Shown piece after piece: positions 1 to 8,914 of a stretch of 64,000 nucleotides of DNA. The notes under the pieces were generated by a model. That model ran no database searches. It was not told the DNA's origin and worked only from the letters and a program-made list of their open reading frames with translations. The stretch covers positions 1-64,000 of the forward strand of contig JAUSID010000095.1 of NCBI GenBank assembly GCA_030648295.1, in the 5' to 3' direction. The position numbers and the translations under genes were made by a program. How positions within the stretch are numbered: position 1 is the stretch's first letter; each line of letters opens with the position of its first letter. This DNA comes from Opitutaceae bacterium. Its GTDB lineage: Bacteria > Verrucomicrobiota > Verrucomicrobiia > Opitutales > Opitutaceae.

Positions 1-136
1 ATACCGGAATCTCGCCGCAGACCCGGCCCGCGCCGCCGACGTGACGGCGCTGAAACGTTTGCTGGAAAAAAATCCCCGGCTCGCCGGGCCGGTGCCGGCG
101 GACGCGCAGGCGGAACGCAAGAACAGGAAAAAATGA
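1..136 (+). CDS. C-terminal end of a sulfatase (partial, runs off the window)
   Basis: An open frame enters from the left edge (first full codon at base 2) and stops with TGA at 134-136. The visible 44 residues begin YRNLAADPARAADVTALKRL and end in a basic lysine-rich tail. An NLA(A/E)DP-type motif followed by a leucine-rich helix is usual at the C-terminus of the alkaline-phosphatase-fold sulfatases, and the next gene has the same motif near its end. Its TGA overlaps the ATG of the next sulfatase gene as ATGA, so the two are probably translationally coupled. The family call rests on this short tail and on the neighbour; the catalytic part lies outside the window. Confidence 0.55.
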   Translation, partial: YRNLAADPARAADVTALKRLLEKNPRLAGPVPADAQAERKNRKK

Positions 137-1584
137 ACCGCCGACATCGCCCCGCTTTCCTTCAAGTTGTCCGCCTCGGCTGCCTGGGCTTCGCCGCCGT
201 CCTCGTGGCCCGCGCGGCGGTGCCGGCCGCACCGCGGCCGAATATCGTGTTCATCCTCTCCGACGACCAGGGCTTCGCCGACATCGGCTATCACGGCTCG
301 GAAATCGCGACGCCGCATCTCGATCGACTTGCGGCGTCAGGCGTGAAGCTCGAGTCGTTCTATGTGCAGCCGGTCTGCACGCCCACGCGGGCGGCGCTGA
401 TGACGGGGCTTTATCCGATGCGGCTGGGGCTGCAGCTCGGCGTGATTAAACCGGAGTCGCAGCACGGATTGCCGCTGACCGCACGGACGTTGCCGCAGGC
501 GTTGCGGGAGGCGGGTTACTTTACCGCGATTACGGGCAAGTGGCACCTGGGTAACGGCGGCCCTGCCTATCTGCCAACGGCGCGTGGATTCAATCACCAG
601 CACGGGTTTTATCTCGGCTCGACGGATTACTTCACGCACGAGCGCGACGGGGGACTGGACTGGCACCGCCAGGATCGCGCGTTGCGACAGGAGGGATACA
701 CGACGGATCTGATTGCCGCCGAGGCGGTCCAGATCATCGAAGCGCACGGCGGCCAGCGGCCGATTTTCCTGTATGTCGCCTTCAATGCTCCGCACACGCC
801 GCTGCAGGCGACCGAGCCGTACCTCGCGCGTTACGCCAAGCTCCCGGAGAAGCGTCGCGCCTACGCGGCGATGGTCACGCAAATGGACGACGCGGTGGGG
901 CGAGTCGTCGCCGCGCTGGACCGGAAGAGGCTGCGCGAAAACACACTCATTGTTTTCTCCAGCGACAACGGCGGGAATCTGCCGGCCGCGAGCAATTCGC
1001 CGCTGCGCGATCAAAAGGGCAGCGTGTATGAGGGCGGCGTGCGCGTGCCTGCGTTCGCCACGTGGCCCGGACGGCTGCCGGCGGGCACAACCGTGACGCA
1101 GCCGCTGCACATGACGGACTGGCACGCCACGCTGCTGCGTCTCGCCGGCGCCAAGGCGGCGGCCGGGGTCACGCTCGATGGGCGCGACTTGTGGCCGGCG
1201 CTCAACGGCGATCCGCGTGCAATCCACGACGAGATCCTGATCAACGCCGCGCCGGGCACCGGCGCACTTCGTCGCGGCGACTGGAAGCTGATCGTCAATG
1301 GCCACCTGCGTTTCAAGGGTGGGACGCCCGACGCGAAGTTTTCGTGGGCGGATTTGTTGCGTGAATCGAAACTGCCGGTGGAGGACGCGAAGCGGCAGCA
1401 GGTGGAACTGTTCAATCTCGCCGACGATCCCGCGGAAAGCCGCAACCTCGCGGCGGAGAAGCCGGAATTACTCCGCGAGTTGATGGCGCGCTACGAGTCC
1501 TACGCGCGACAGGCGGCGCCACTCGTGGGCGGCGACAAGCCGGGCGATTTCAAAGTGCCCGCCGTCTGGGGCGAAACCCGCTGA
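133..1584 (+). CDS. Secreted arylsulfatase-type sulfatase
   Basis: 483 residues with a hydrophobic N-terminal export signal (about residues 13-32). The mature part opens with the sulfatase metal motif PNIVFILSDDQG (D44, D45). The formylglycine motif C-x-P-x-R is present as CTPTR, with Cys82 as the residue expected to be converted to formylglycine. ITGKWHLG (about 133-140) and SSDNGG (D278, N279) supply further active-site and metal ligands. Length and motif order fit a complete type I sulfatase that removes sulfate esters from carbohydrates or other substrates in the periplasm. The substrate cannot be read from the sequence. The ATG overlaps the stop of the upstream sulfatase gene. No anaerobic sulfatase-maturating enzyme is visible nearby, so maturation must be encoded elsewhere. 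Confidence 0.92.
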   Translation: MNRRHRPAFLQVVRLGCLGFAAVLVARAAVPAAPRPNIVFILSDDQGFADIGYHGSEIATPHLDRLAASGVKLESFYVQPVCTPTRAALMTGLYPMRLGLQLGVIKPESQHGLPLTARTLPQALREAGYFTAITGKWHLGNGGPAYLPTARGFNHQHGFYLGSTDYFTHERDGGLDWHRQDRALRQEGYTTDLIAAEAVQIIEAHGGQRPIFLYVAFNAPHTPLQATEPYLARYAKLPEKRRAYAAMVTQMDDAVGRVVAALDRKRLRENTLIVFSSDNGGNLPAASNSPLRDQKGSVYEGGVRVPAFATWPGRLPAGTTVTQPLHMTDWHATLLRLAGAKAAAGVTLDGRDLWPALNGDPRAIHDEILINAAPGTGALRRGDWKLIVNGHLRFKGGTPDAKFSWADLLRESKLPVEDAKRQQVELFNLADDPAESRNLAAEKPELLRELMARYESYARQAAPLVGGDKPGDFKVPAVWGETR

Positions 1585-1819
1585 GCGGACGCCGCGTTGA
1601 TCGCCACTGCCGTTCAGGGCGGACCTGATGGCTCGCTGCGCTCTCGCCGCTACGAAACGGGCAGAAGAAGTGGTCTGAGAACGCCCTTTGCCTGCGCATG
1701 AGGATCAGCCCGTGATATCGTCGCAGCTATCATTTCACTACGTCGCGGATGAATGTTACAACCGGTTATTATTAAGTTGAATAATATACAGATATTGCAT
1801 CTAGTATCTTTTCACTACG
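1585..1819. other. Intergenic AT-rich region with a direct repeat before the hipA-like gene
   Basis: This 235-bp gap holds an island much richer in A+T than its surroundings (about 1745-1815). Near-identical 15-mers, TATCATTTCACTACG at 1728-1742 and TATCTTTTCACTACG at 1805-1819, lie 77 bp apart, and the second ends directly at the ATG of the next gene. Promoter-like hexamers (TTGAAT 1777-1782, TAATAT 1782-1787) occur but do not make a clean spaced pair. The repeats may be operator sites for the downstream HTH-HipA protein. That is inference. Confidence 0.4.
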
Positions 1820-3205
1820 ATGCCACGTCCGCCGCTCGATCCCAACCGGGTTGCCCTGCGACTTCAGACGGAGGGCGTTACATCGGCGCGTTCGATCGCC
1901 ACGGCGCTGCGCATCAGTCCGGCGACATTGAATCGGTGTATTGGATTGCTGGGACCGGCGGTCGAACGGATTGGGGCGGCACGGTCGACCCGTTACGCGT
2001 TGCGCCGGACGGTGAGGAATCTAGGCGACCGGTGGCCGATTTATCGGATCGGAAATGCTGGCCGGCCGCGGGTGTGGGGAGAGTTGCGAGCGCTGCACCG
2101 CGGCTTTCGCTTTGTGCCGGCCGAGCCAGCGCCCGCGTGGATGCAACGCGAGTACATGGATGGCCTGTTTTCCGGGCTGCCGTTCTTTTTGCAGGACATG
2201 CGGCCGCAGGGATACATGGGTCGGGCGATCGCCCGTGACGTGGCGGCGCGCCTTATGGTGCCGCCGGATGTCCGCCAATGGAACGACGACGACGTACTTT
2301 CGTACCTGTTGATCGAGGGCTTCGACTTGCCGGGAGATTTCGTCGTGGGCGATCGCGCGCTGGAGCGAGCGGTCCGGCTGGCAGACGATCCGGCGGCCGG
2401 TGCGGTCGCGGAGGCGAACCGATCGCGCTCGTATCTGGAGCAGGCCGCGGCGGCACAGCGCGGCGAAGTGGTGGGATCTTCGGCCGGCGGTGAGCAGCCG
2501 AAATTCCTGACCACCGTGCAGCGGGCAGGCGGCGGGGTTGCGTCGGTCATGGTCAAGTTTTCCGCGGCCGAGGCGTCATTGGTGTCGCAGCGTTGGGCCG
2601 ATCTGTTGAGGTGCGAGCATCTGGCGGCTGAAACAATGCGGGCGCGGGGAATTACGTGCGCAGCGACACAGGTGATCGAAGCGGGCGGCCGTTGTTTCCT
2701 GGAGATCGAGCGTTTCGACCGGGTGGCCGTGGCAGGTCGCCGCGGCGTGATCAGCTTGGGGACAATCGAAGACGCGCTCCTGGAGAGGAGCTCGGCGGAC
2801 TGGGCTGCGGGGGCCGGGATGCTGGAAGAGGGCGAATGGATCACGAGCGCCGAGGCTCGCGCTCTCCGTTGGATTTGGTGTTTCGGCGACCTGATTGCGA
2901 ACACCGACATGCACCGCGCGAATGCGAGCTTCTGGTTTGGCGATGAGTTGCCGTACCGGCTGACGCCATTTTACGACATGCTGCCGATGCTGTACGCGCC
3001 GGGGAGTCAGGGCGAACTCGGTGCGCGTAATTTCGCGCCCAAGCCGCCGCTGGCGCATGTGGCCGAGGTGTGGAGCGACGCCGCGGCGGGTGCCGTCCAG
3101 TTCTGGCAGCGCGTCGCCGACGATGAGTGGGTGTCGGAGCCGTTCCGGCTGATCGCCGCGACGAACCGTGAGATTGTGCGCAGGCTGGCGGAGCGATTGG
3201 GGTGA
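1820..3205 (+). CDS. Solo HipA-family kinase with fused N-terminal HTH (YjjJ/HipH type)
   Basis: 461 residues. Residues about 10-60 form a winged/HTH-like DNA-binding segment (SARSIATALRISPATLNRCI), and the rest is a HipA-type serine/threonine kinase. Visible kinase elements are the Ser/Gly-rich loop SSAGGEQPKF (220-229), a lysine in VMVKFS (about 246), the catalytic segment GDLIANTDMHRAN (N361, D363) and the metal-binding YDMLP (D386). HipA toxins phosphorylate aminoacyl-tRNA synthetases such as GltX and cause growth arrest. The layout, a DNA-binding domain in the same polypeptide and no separate hipB, resembles E. coli YjjJ (HipH). There is no antitoxin ORF on either side, and no convincing Shine-Dalgarno before the ATG. 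It lies beside the tRNA-His cassette. The family is clear; toxicity is inferred. Confidence 0.85.
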   Translation: MPRPPLDPNRVALRLQTEGVTSARSIATALRISPATLNRCIGLLGPAVERIGAARSTRYALRRTVRNLGDRWPIYRIGNAGRPRVWGELRALHRGFRFVPAEPAPAWMQREYMDGLFSGLPFFLQDMRPQGYMGRAIARDVAARLMVPPDVRQWNDDDVLSYLLIEGFDLPGDFVVGDRALERAVRLADDPAAGAVAEANRSRSYLEQAAAAQRGEVVGSSAGGEQPKFLTTVQRAGGGVASVMVKFSAAEASLVSQRWADLLRCEHLAAETMRARGITCAATQVIEAGGRCFLEIERFDRVAVAGRRGVISLGTIEDALLERSSADWAAGAGMLEEGEWITSAEARALRWIWCFGDLIANTDMHRANASFWFGDELPYRLTPFYDMLPMLYAPGSQGELGARNFAPKPPLAHVAEVWSDAAAGAVQFWQRVADDEWVSEPFRLIAATNREIVRRLAERLG

Positions 3206-3278
3206 GGGTCGGCGGCGAAGACGCGCTGCGCACCCATGCTGAACCACGGCCCCACCTCCGCTCGCGTTGCTCGCTCCG

Positions 3279-3333
3279 TCGAACCCGCGACCCCCAGATC
3301 CATTCTGCTGGCCAGCAGAATGCTCTAACCAAC
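3279..3333 (-). pseudogene. tRNA-His-derived fragment (D-arm to T-loop) with palindrome in place of the anticodon region
   Basis: Read on the minus strand, this matches the intact tRNA-His at 3608-3685 from the D-arm (GTTGGTTAGAGCA) through the variable region and into the T-loop (GGGTTCGA). Where the real tRNA has the eight bases CCAGATTG, the fragment has the 18-bp palindrome TTCTGCTGGCCAGCAGAA. Both acceptor strands are absent. The stop codon of the GIY-YIG gene (TAG, 3325-3327) lies inside the D-arm part. Bases 3293-3333 are repeated exactly at 3767-3807. Confidence 0.8.
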
Positions 3334-3597
3334 CTGCGCCAATTGCCGAAGGCATTTGGCGACGATTTCACATTTTACGCGATGGCCCGACCCGGATTTG
3401 TAGTAGCGTTCCCGCCTCATCGCATCGGCTCGGGTGGGGTATGACTCCCAATGAGCGACATAGGGTTCGCGAATCTTCTCTCTTGTCGTGCGCGTCGTTC
3501 CTTCGCCGTGCATCCGATAGCGTCGAATGAGATTATCCGTGTGCCCGACATACGACCGGCCCGTGCGCAGGCAAACCAGCACGTAGACGAAATACAT
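3325..3597 (-). CDS. Small GIY-YIG nuclease family protein embedded in the tRNA-His locus
   Basis: 90 residues that make up a stand-alone GIY-YIG domain: VYVL (4-7) and SYVGHT (15-20) are the two signature strands, R25 in NLIRRYRMH is the expected catalytic arginine, and a Glu in MRRERYY follows near residue 64. The family includes homing endonucleases and many short stand-alone nucleases of unknown role. The ATG lies only 10 nt beyond the encoded CCA of tRNA-His on the same strand, so both probably come from one transcript and tRNA 3' processing would leave an almost leaderless mRNA. The last codons and the stop run into the tRNA-derived fragment at 3279-3333. The fold call is strong; a mobile or homing role is inferred from position. 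Confidence 0.8.
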   Translation of the reverse strand: MYFVYVLVCLRTGRSYVGHTDNLIRRYRMHGEGTTRTTREKIREPYVAHWESYPTRADAMRRERYYKSGSGHRVKCEIVAKCLRQLAQVG

Positions 3598-3607
3598 GAG
3601 CTAAAAT

Positions 3608-3685
3608 TGGGGCGGCCAACGGGACTCGAACCCGCGACCCCCAGATCCACAATCTGGTGCTCTAACCAACTGAGCTATGACCGCC
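3608..3685 (-). tRNA. tRNA-His (GTG), with encoded G-1 and CCA
   Basis: On the minus strand the gene starts G-1 then GCGGTCA, has a GCTC D-stem, anticodon stem-loop CCAGATTGTGGATCTGG with anticodon GTG, T-arm CGGGTTCGAGTCCCG and an acceptor 3' strand TGGCCGC, then C73 and CCA. All seven acceptor pairs form (one T-G). The extra G-1 opposite C73 is the identity element of bacterial tRNA-His. The intact gene lies between two tRNA-derived fragments. Confidence 0.97.
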
Positions 3686-3698
3686 GTAAGGGTTGGGC

Positions 3699-3727
3699 AA
3701 ATTCGTCGCCGGTTTCATGGCTGTCAA
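3699..3727 (-). promoter_or_regulatory. Probable promoter of tRNA-His
   Basis: On the minus strand TTGACA (3727-3722) is followed after 17 bp by GAATTT (3704-3699), about 13 bp before the tRNA 5' end. The same pair with the same 17-bp spacing is conserved in the diverged duplicate at 3837-3865, which supports function. Confidence 0.6.
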
Positions 3728-3765
3728 ACCCTTCTTCATTGCTCAAGCGCGGCTCCGTTTTCAGG

Positions 3766-3822
3766 ACCCAGATCCATTCTGCTGGCCAGCAGAATGCTCT
3801 AACCAACTGAGCTATGATCGCC
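3766..3822 (-). pseudogene. 5' half of tRNA-His with the anticodon region replaced by the palindrome
   Basis: On the minus strand the sequence begins GGCGATCATAGCTCAG (one change from the intact tRNA) and continues through the D-arm to GAGCA. It then carries the palindrome TTCTGCTGGCCAGCAGAA instead of CCAGATTG, followed by TGGATCTGGG, after which similarity ends. No T-arm or 3' acceptor strand is present. It keeps its own TTGACA-17-GAATTT promoter at 3837-3865, so a short tRNA-like hairpin RNA could be made. Confidence 0.8.
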
Positions 3823-3836
3823 GTATAGGGTCGGGG

Positions 3837-3865
3837 AAATTCGCGTCCGTGATCTGCGGTGTCAA
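3837..3865 (-). promoter_or_regulatory. Duplicate tRNA-His-type promoter
   Basis: On the minus strand TTGACA (3865-3860), a 17-bp spacer and GAATTT (3842-3837) mirror the promoter of the intact tRNA gene. The bases between promoter and tRNA 5' end are also related, so this is a diverged duplication of promoter plus 5' half. Confidence 0.5.
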
Positions 3866-3967
3866 CCTGATCTTCACGATCGCGTCGCGCCGCGTGCCAT
3901 CATCGCGCTTCGCTCACGCATTCGCACCTTTCGTGCGGCGTTCTCGCGCTGCGTCAGCCGCCGCGGA

Positions 3968-3995
3968 CAAAAAAAGCGCGCCTCGCGGGCGCGCT
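3968..3995 (-). terminator. Rho-independent terminator of the tatA transcript
   Basis: On the minus strand an 8-bp stem, AGCGCGCC with GGCGCGCT and a 5-nt loop, is followed directly by seven T residues. It lies just past the tatA stop. Confidence 0.85.
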
Positions 3996-4021
3996 GGAAG
4001 TTCGCTGAATCGATCTCGAAA

Positions 4022-4285
4022 TCAGTGCGTGCCCTGCGTCTTCGCGGACTCGATTTCCTTCGCGGGCGTGGCGGCGGGGACCGCCGGAGCCGCCGGCGTC
4101 GTTTTCACGGGCTCGTTCTCGGCTTCCTGCTGGGCCTTCTTGAACTCCTTGACGGATTGACCGAGGCCTTTGGCCAGCGACGGCAGTTTCGAACCGCCGA
4201 AGAGCACGAGGAGGATGATCAGAATGACGATCAGCTCAGTCGGACCGAGGCCGAAGACGGCAAAAACTTGGGTCGAATACGCCAT
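4022..4285 (-). CDS. tatA: Twin-arginine translocase subunit TatA/E
   Basis: 87 residues. The N-terminal transmembrane helix (FGLGPTELIVILIILLVLFG, about 11-30) is followed by the hinge and amphipathic helix GGSKLPSLAKGLGQSVKEFKK, which defines TatA/TatE. The tail is a proline/alanine-rich soluble extension ending in His. TatA multimers form the conducting element that lets folded proteins with twin-arginine signals cross the inner membrane. tatB and tatC are not in the window. It is the last gene of the minus-strand run dnaG-rpoD-lipoprotein-tatA and has its own strong terminator downstream. Confidence 0.93.
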   Translation of the reverse strand: MAYSTQVFAVFGLGPTELIVILIILLVLFGGSKLPSLAKGLGQSVKEFKKAQQEAENEPVKTTPAAPAVPAATPAKEIESAKTQGTH

Positions 4286-4339
4286 AGCGGGTGCAACGTA
4301 GGCTCGCCGGAGGGGCTGTAAAGAGGGAAAGCGTTTTCT

Positions 4340-4729
4340 TCAGGGGGCGTGCCACACAACCTCATCGCCGGGCGACGGTTGCCCGGAAATGACTGTGGCC
4401 CCGAGCGTGCGACCGCGCAGCTGGCGCGAAGCGCGGAGTTGCGCCGTGTCCCGCAGATCAAGCGTGCGCGACGTCAGCTCCGTTCCTTCCGCCAACGCCG
4501 CGGGCGGAGCATCGGAACCGAGGTCGACGAACGCGAACCCGCGCGCCGGATCGACCGCGAGGACGCGGCCGACAATCAGCCGCGGACTGGGCGAGAAGGT
4601 CCGGGTCGCCGCCGGTGTCGCGGTCGCGGCCCGCGGTGGCGATGAACGCCGGACGATCCGGATGTGCTGGCAGCCGTACGCGAAAACAGAAACCGCCAGC
4701 AGCGTGAGCAGTCTGGCGGTCGTGTTCAT
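4340..4729 (-). CDS. Predicted small lipoprotein
   Basis: 129 residues from the chosen ATG. The N-terminus MNTTARLLTLLAVSVFAYGC is a short lipoprotein signal with a lipobox-like end (FAYGC), so Cys20 is the likely lipidated residue. An in-frame GTG at 4771 overlaps the rpoD stop and would add 14 residues that do not resemble a signal peptide, so the ATG is preferred. The mature part (LIVGRVLAVDPARGFAFVDL and onward) looks like a small beta-rich domain with alanine/arginine-rich stretches. I do not recognise a family. It follows rpoD closely and is probably cotranscribed. Confidence 0.6.
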   Translation of the reverse strand: MNTTARLLTLLAVSVFAYGCQHIRIVRRSSPPRAATATPAATRTFSPSPRLIVGRVLAVDPARGFAFVDLGSDAPPAALAEGTELTSRTLDLRDTAQLRASRQLRGRTLGATVISGQPSPGDEVVWHAP

Positions 4730-4767
4730 CAATTCGCGGCGCGGGGATAAACGCCGCGCGTCCCGGC

Positions 4768-6642
<1,875 letters not shown>

Positions 6643-6683
6643 GTGTAGGGAGAGACCGGAGGGAACGAGGAACCCGGGAATGG

Positions 6684-8555
6684 TCAAACCGCCGGCGTCA
6701 AAACGAGCGGCTGGCGCAACTGTCGGTGTAGCTCCGAGCGTTCTTTCAAGAGTGAAATTGGGTCAGATTCAATGTCCGCACGGGTATTGGCCAAAGCAAG
6801 TTCTATTTCCCGCAGCCGCGGCTCGAGCGCACGGGTGCGGAGTTGGCGCAATCCCTCCTGTGCGATTTTCCTCGGATCCTCGATGGCCGGCGTCTCGAAC
6901 AGGAGCGCGGCGACAAGTGCTCGCTCCTCCGGCGTTTCCAACAATGTATCCAGATGATCACGTCCGGGCCACGCGTCATGTTCGAACTCGCCCAGGAACC
7001 GATTCAACAGCACGCCGGCCGTGTGGCCCATGTCGATCCAATCGTGCTGGAGCGCATGGCTGAGCGGTTTGCCCAGCGCTTCGAAATGGAGGCAGAGGAG
7101 CAACAGGTGCTGTTCCGATGTCTGCGCGCCGGTGGGTAGCGGCACCGGCTGGGTGGGCGATTCGGAATTGGGCGCCGGACGCGCGGCGCTCTGACGATAC
7201 TGGCGGGCCAGGAAGGATTCGAACTCGCGCTGCAGGACATTCGGCAGCAGCCCGAGGTTGCCGGATGCCTCACGCAGAAGGTTCGCGCGGCCGACGTCGC
7301 TTTCGTTGGCGGCGATGATCTCGACGACCTGTTGCGCGGCGCGGGCGCGCTGCTCAGCGCTTGCCTTCGCCGGCGCCGGCAGAAACGCGCGGCAGGCAAA
7401 CTCCACGGCGGACTGACTTTGCCGCCGGACCTCCTCGTAGGCGGCCAGCCCGCGTTCCAGGAAGAGCAAATCAGGATCCATTTTCTCGACGCCCGCGAGC
7501 GTGAGGAAGCGCACCTCGAGCCCGGCCTTCAGCGCCATGGGCAGGAACCTGAGCGCGGCTTTCTGGCCGGCCGTGTCACTGTCGAAGAAACATTCGACCT
7601 GCGAATGATAACGCCGGAGGAGGGCGAGCTGTGACTCGGTGATCGACGTACCCTGCGGCGCGATCGCGGTCTTGAGCCCGGCGCTCCAGCAACGCAGCGC
7701 GTCGAGCTGGCCCTCGACCAGCACGAACGGCCTGCCCTCGCCCACGGAGGTTCGCGCCCGGTCCAGGTTGAAGAGCAGGTTGCCCTTCGTGAAAATCGGC
7801 GTCTCGGGCGAATTGACGTATTTCGCCTCGCGCGCCGGATCGTCCGCCGGCGTCAGCTCCGTCTGCCGCGCCGTGAACGCGACCACCCGGCCCTGATGAT
7901 CGCGGATCGGGATCATCAACCGGCCGCGAAACCGCGAACGCAAGGAACCGAGCGTGAGCGCCGCACCCTCGTGGATGAAGAACAGCCCGCAGCGGCGCAG
8001 CGCCTCTTCCGAGAATTTCTTGCGCAGGAGCAGCGCACCCAGCCCGCTGCCCGCCGCATCCGCCGCGCCAATCTTGAATTCGTCCGCCACCTCGATCGGG
8101 AACCGCCGCTTCTCGAGCCAATACTGCCGGAAGAACGTACCCGTCGCGTCGTTCGCCTTCAACGCCTGGTGGAAATGCTCCGCCGCCTGATCGTGCAAAT
8201 CGAATATTTCCTGCCGCAGCGACCGTTCCGCCGGACTCGGACCGCCCGTTCCCTCCTCGTATTCGATCACGATCCCGAAACGTTTGCCGAGCGCTTCGAC
8301 TGCCTCGCTGAAATTCAGCTGTTCAGTCTCACGGACGAACGTGATGAGATCGCCCGCCTTGCCGCACCCGAAACATTTGTAGAACCCCTTGTCCGCATCG
8401 ACGTGGAACGAGGGCGTCTTTTCGTTGTGGAACGGGCACAAACCCTTCAGCCGGGCGCCGCCCGCCTTGCGCAAGGTCACCACGCGCGAAACGACGTCGG
8501 CGAGATTCACCCGCAGCTTCAGGTCGCGGACACACGTGGGCTTGATGCTGGGCAT
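6684..8555 (-). CDS. dnaG: DNA primase DnaG
   Basis: About 623 residues. The N-terminal zinc-binding domain is clear: [18 protein letters not shown] followed by [12 protein letters not shown]. The catalytic core includes [20 protein letters not shown] and the TOPRIM-like [11 protein letters not shown] and [15 protein letters not shown]. The C-terminus is helical, as expected for the helicase-binding region. DnaG makes RNA primers at the replication fork. The start [13 protein letters not shown] aligns with the usual family start; an ATG at 8588 would add 11 residues. rpoD follows with almost no gap, giving a dnaG-rpoD pair as in the classical macromolecular synthesis operon, but rpsU is absent. 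Confidence 0.95.
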   Translation of the reverse strand: MPSIKPTCVRDLKLRVNLADVVSRVVTLRKAGGARLKGLCPFHNEKTPSFHVDADKGFYKCFGCGKAGDLITFVRETEQLNFSEAVEALGKRFGIVIEYEEGTGGPSPAERSLRQEIFDLHDQAAEHFHQALKANDATGTFFRQYWLEKRRFPIEVADEFKIGAADAAGSGLGALLLRKKFSEEALRRCGLFFIHEGAALTLGSLRSRFRGRLMIPIRDHQGRVVAFTARQTELTPADDPAREAKYVNSPETPIFTKGNLLFNLDRARTSVGEGRPFVLVEGQLDALRCWSAGLKTAIAPQGTSITESQLALLRRYHSQVECFFDSDTAGQKAALRFLPMALKAGLEVRFLTLAGVEKMDPDLLFLERGLAAYEEVRRQSQSAVEFACRAFLPAPAKASAEQRARAAQQVVEIIAANESDVGRANLLREASGNLGLLPNVLQREFESFLARQYRQSAARPAPNSESPTQPVPLPTGAQTSEQHLLLLCLHFEALGKPLSHALQHDWIDMGHTAGVLLNRFLGEFEHDAWPGRDHLDTLLETPEERALVAALLFETPAIEDPRKIAQEGLRQLRTRALEPRLREIELALANTRADIESDPISLLKERSELHRQLRQPLVLTPAV

Positions 8556-8588
8556 GGAGCTGGCAGGCGCTGCCGACCCGTGCCGCAT

Positions 8589-8914
8589 GCGTTTCGTGGC
8601 TCTTCAACCAAGACCGAACCGAAGCCTTGCCGCGCGCGCCGAAAAGGGGTGCTGCAGGAATTCGTTTACGACTCGGACGAAAAAGCCGGATGGAGAGAAA
8701 CGCGATGCGGCAATTGTGCCGGCGAAGAATGCACTTTCAACTGGCGCACCCGGGTGTCAAGTTTCGCGCCCCTCCTGGCGGTCCCACCTTCTCATCCCGG
8801 TCATTGCGAGCCACGAACAACAAACCAAATCCGGCGCTGCCTCGCGGCCGACGGCTCCCACCGATGATGTCGCAATCGATGAAACTTCACTCGCTGCCAG
8901 GCGACAAATCAGCC
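8589..8914. other. Intergenic region between divergent dnaG and a DUF362-like gene
   Basis: 326 bp that must hold the promoters of both divergent genes. An open frame from 8627 runs in phase into the downstream gene but reads as low-complexity Arg/Pro-rich sequence, so it is taken as noncoding. I see no consensus promoter pair, repeat or RNA structure that I would stand behind. Confidence 0.4.

Larger units (their letters stand above)
3293..3807. repeat. Pair of 41-bp perfect direct repeats bracketing tRNA-His and the GIY-YIG gene
   Basis: Bases 3293-3333 and 3767-3807 are identical and 474 bp apart. Each contains a 22-bp perfect palindrome (3301-3322 and 3775-3796) set in tRNA-His sequence. 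The 433 bp between them hold the GIY-YIG gene, the only intact tRNA-His in the window and its promoter. The layout is like a small inserted cassette flanked by target or att-type repeats, but no integrase is present. Confidence 0.85.

Noticed and set aside
1753-2238. 161-residue plus-strand frame overlapping the hipA-like start
   Set aside because: It is out of frame with the kinase, begins in the AT-rich region and shows no conserved motif.
3279-3333. A second functional tRNA gene
   Set aside because: It lacks both acceptor strands and part of the T-arm and has a palindrome with an even loop instead of an anticodon loop.
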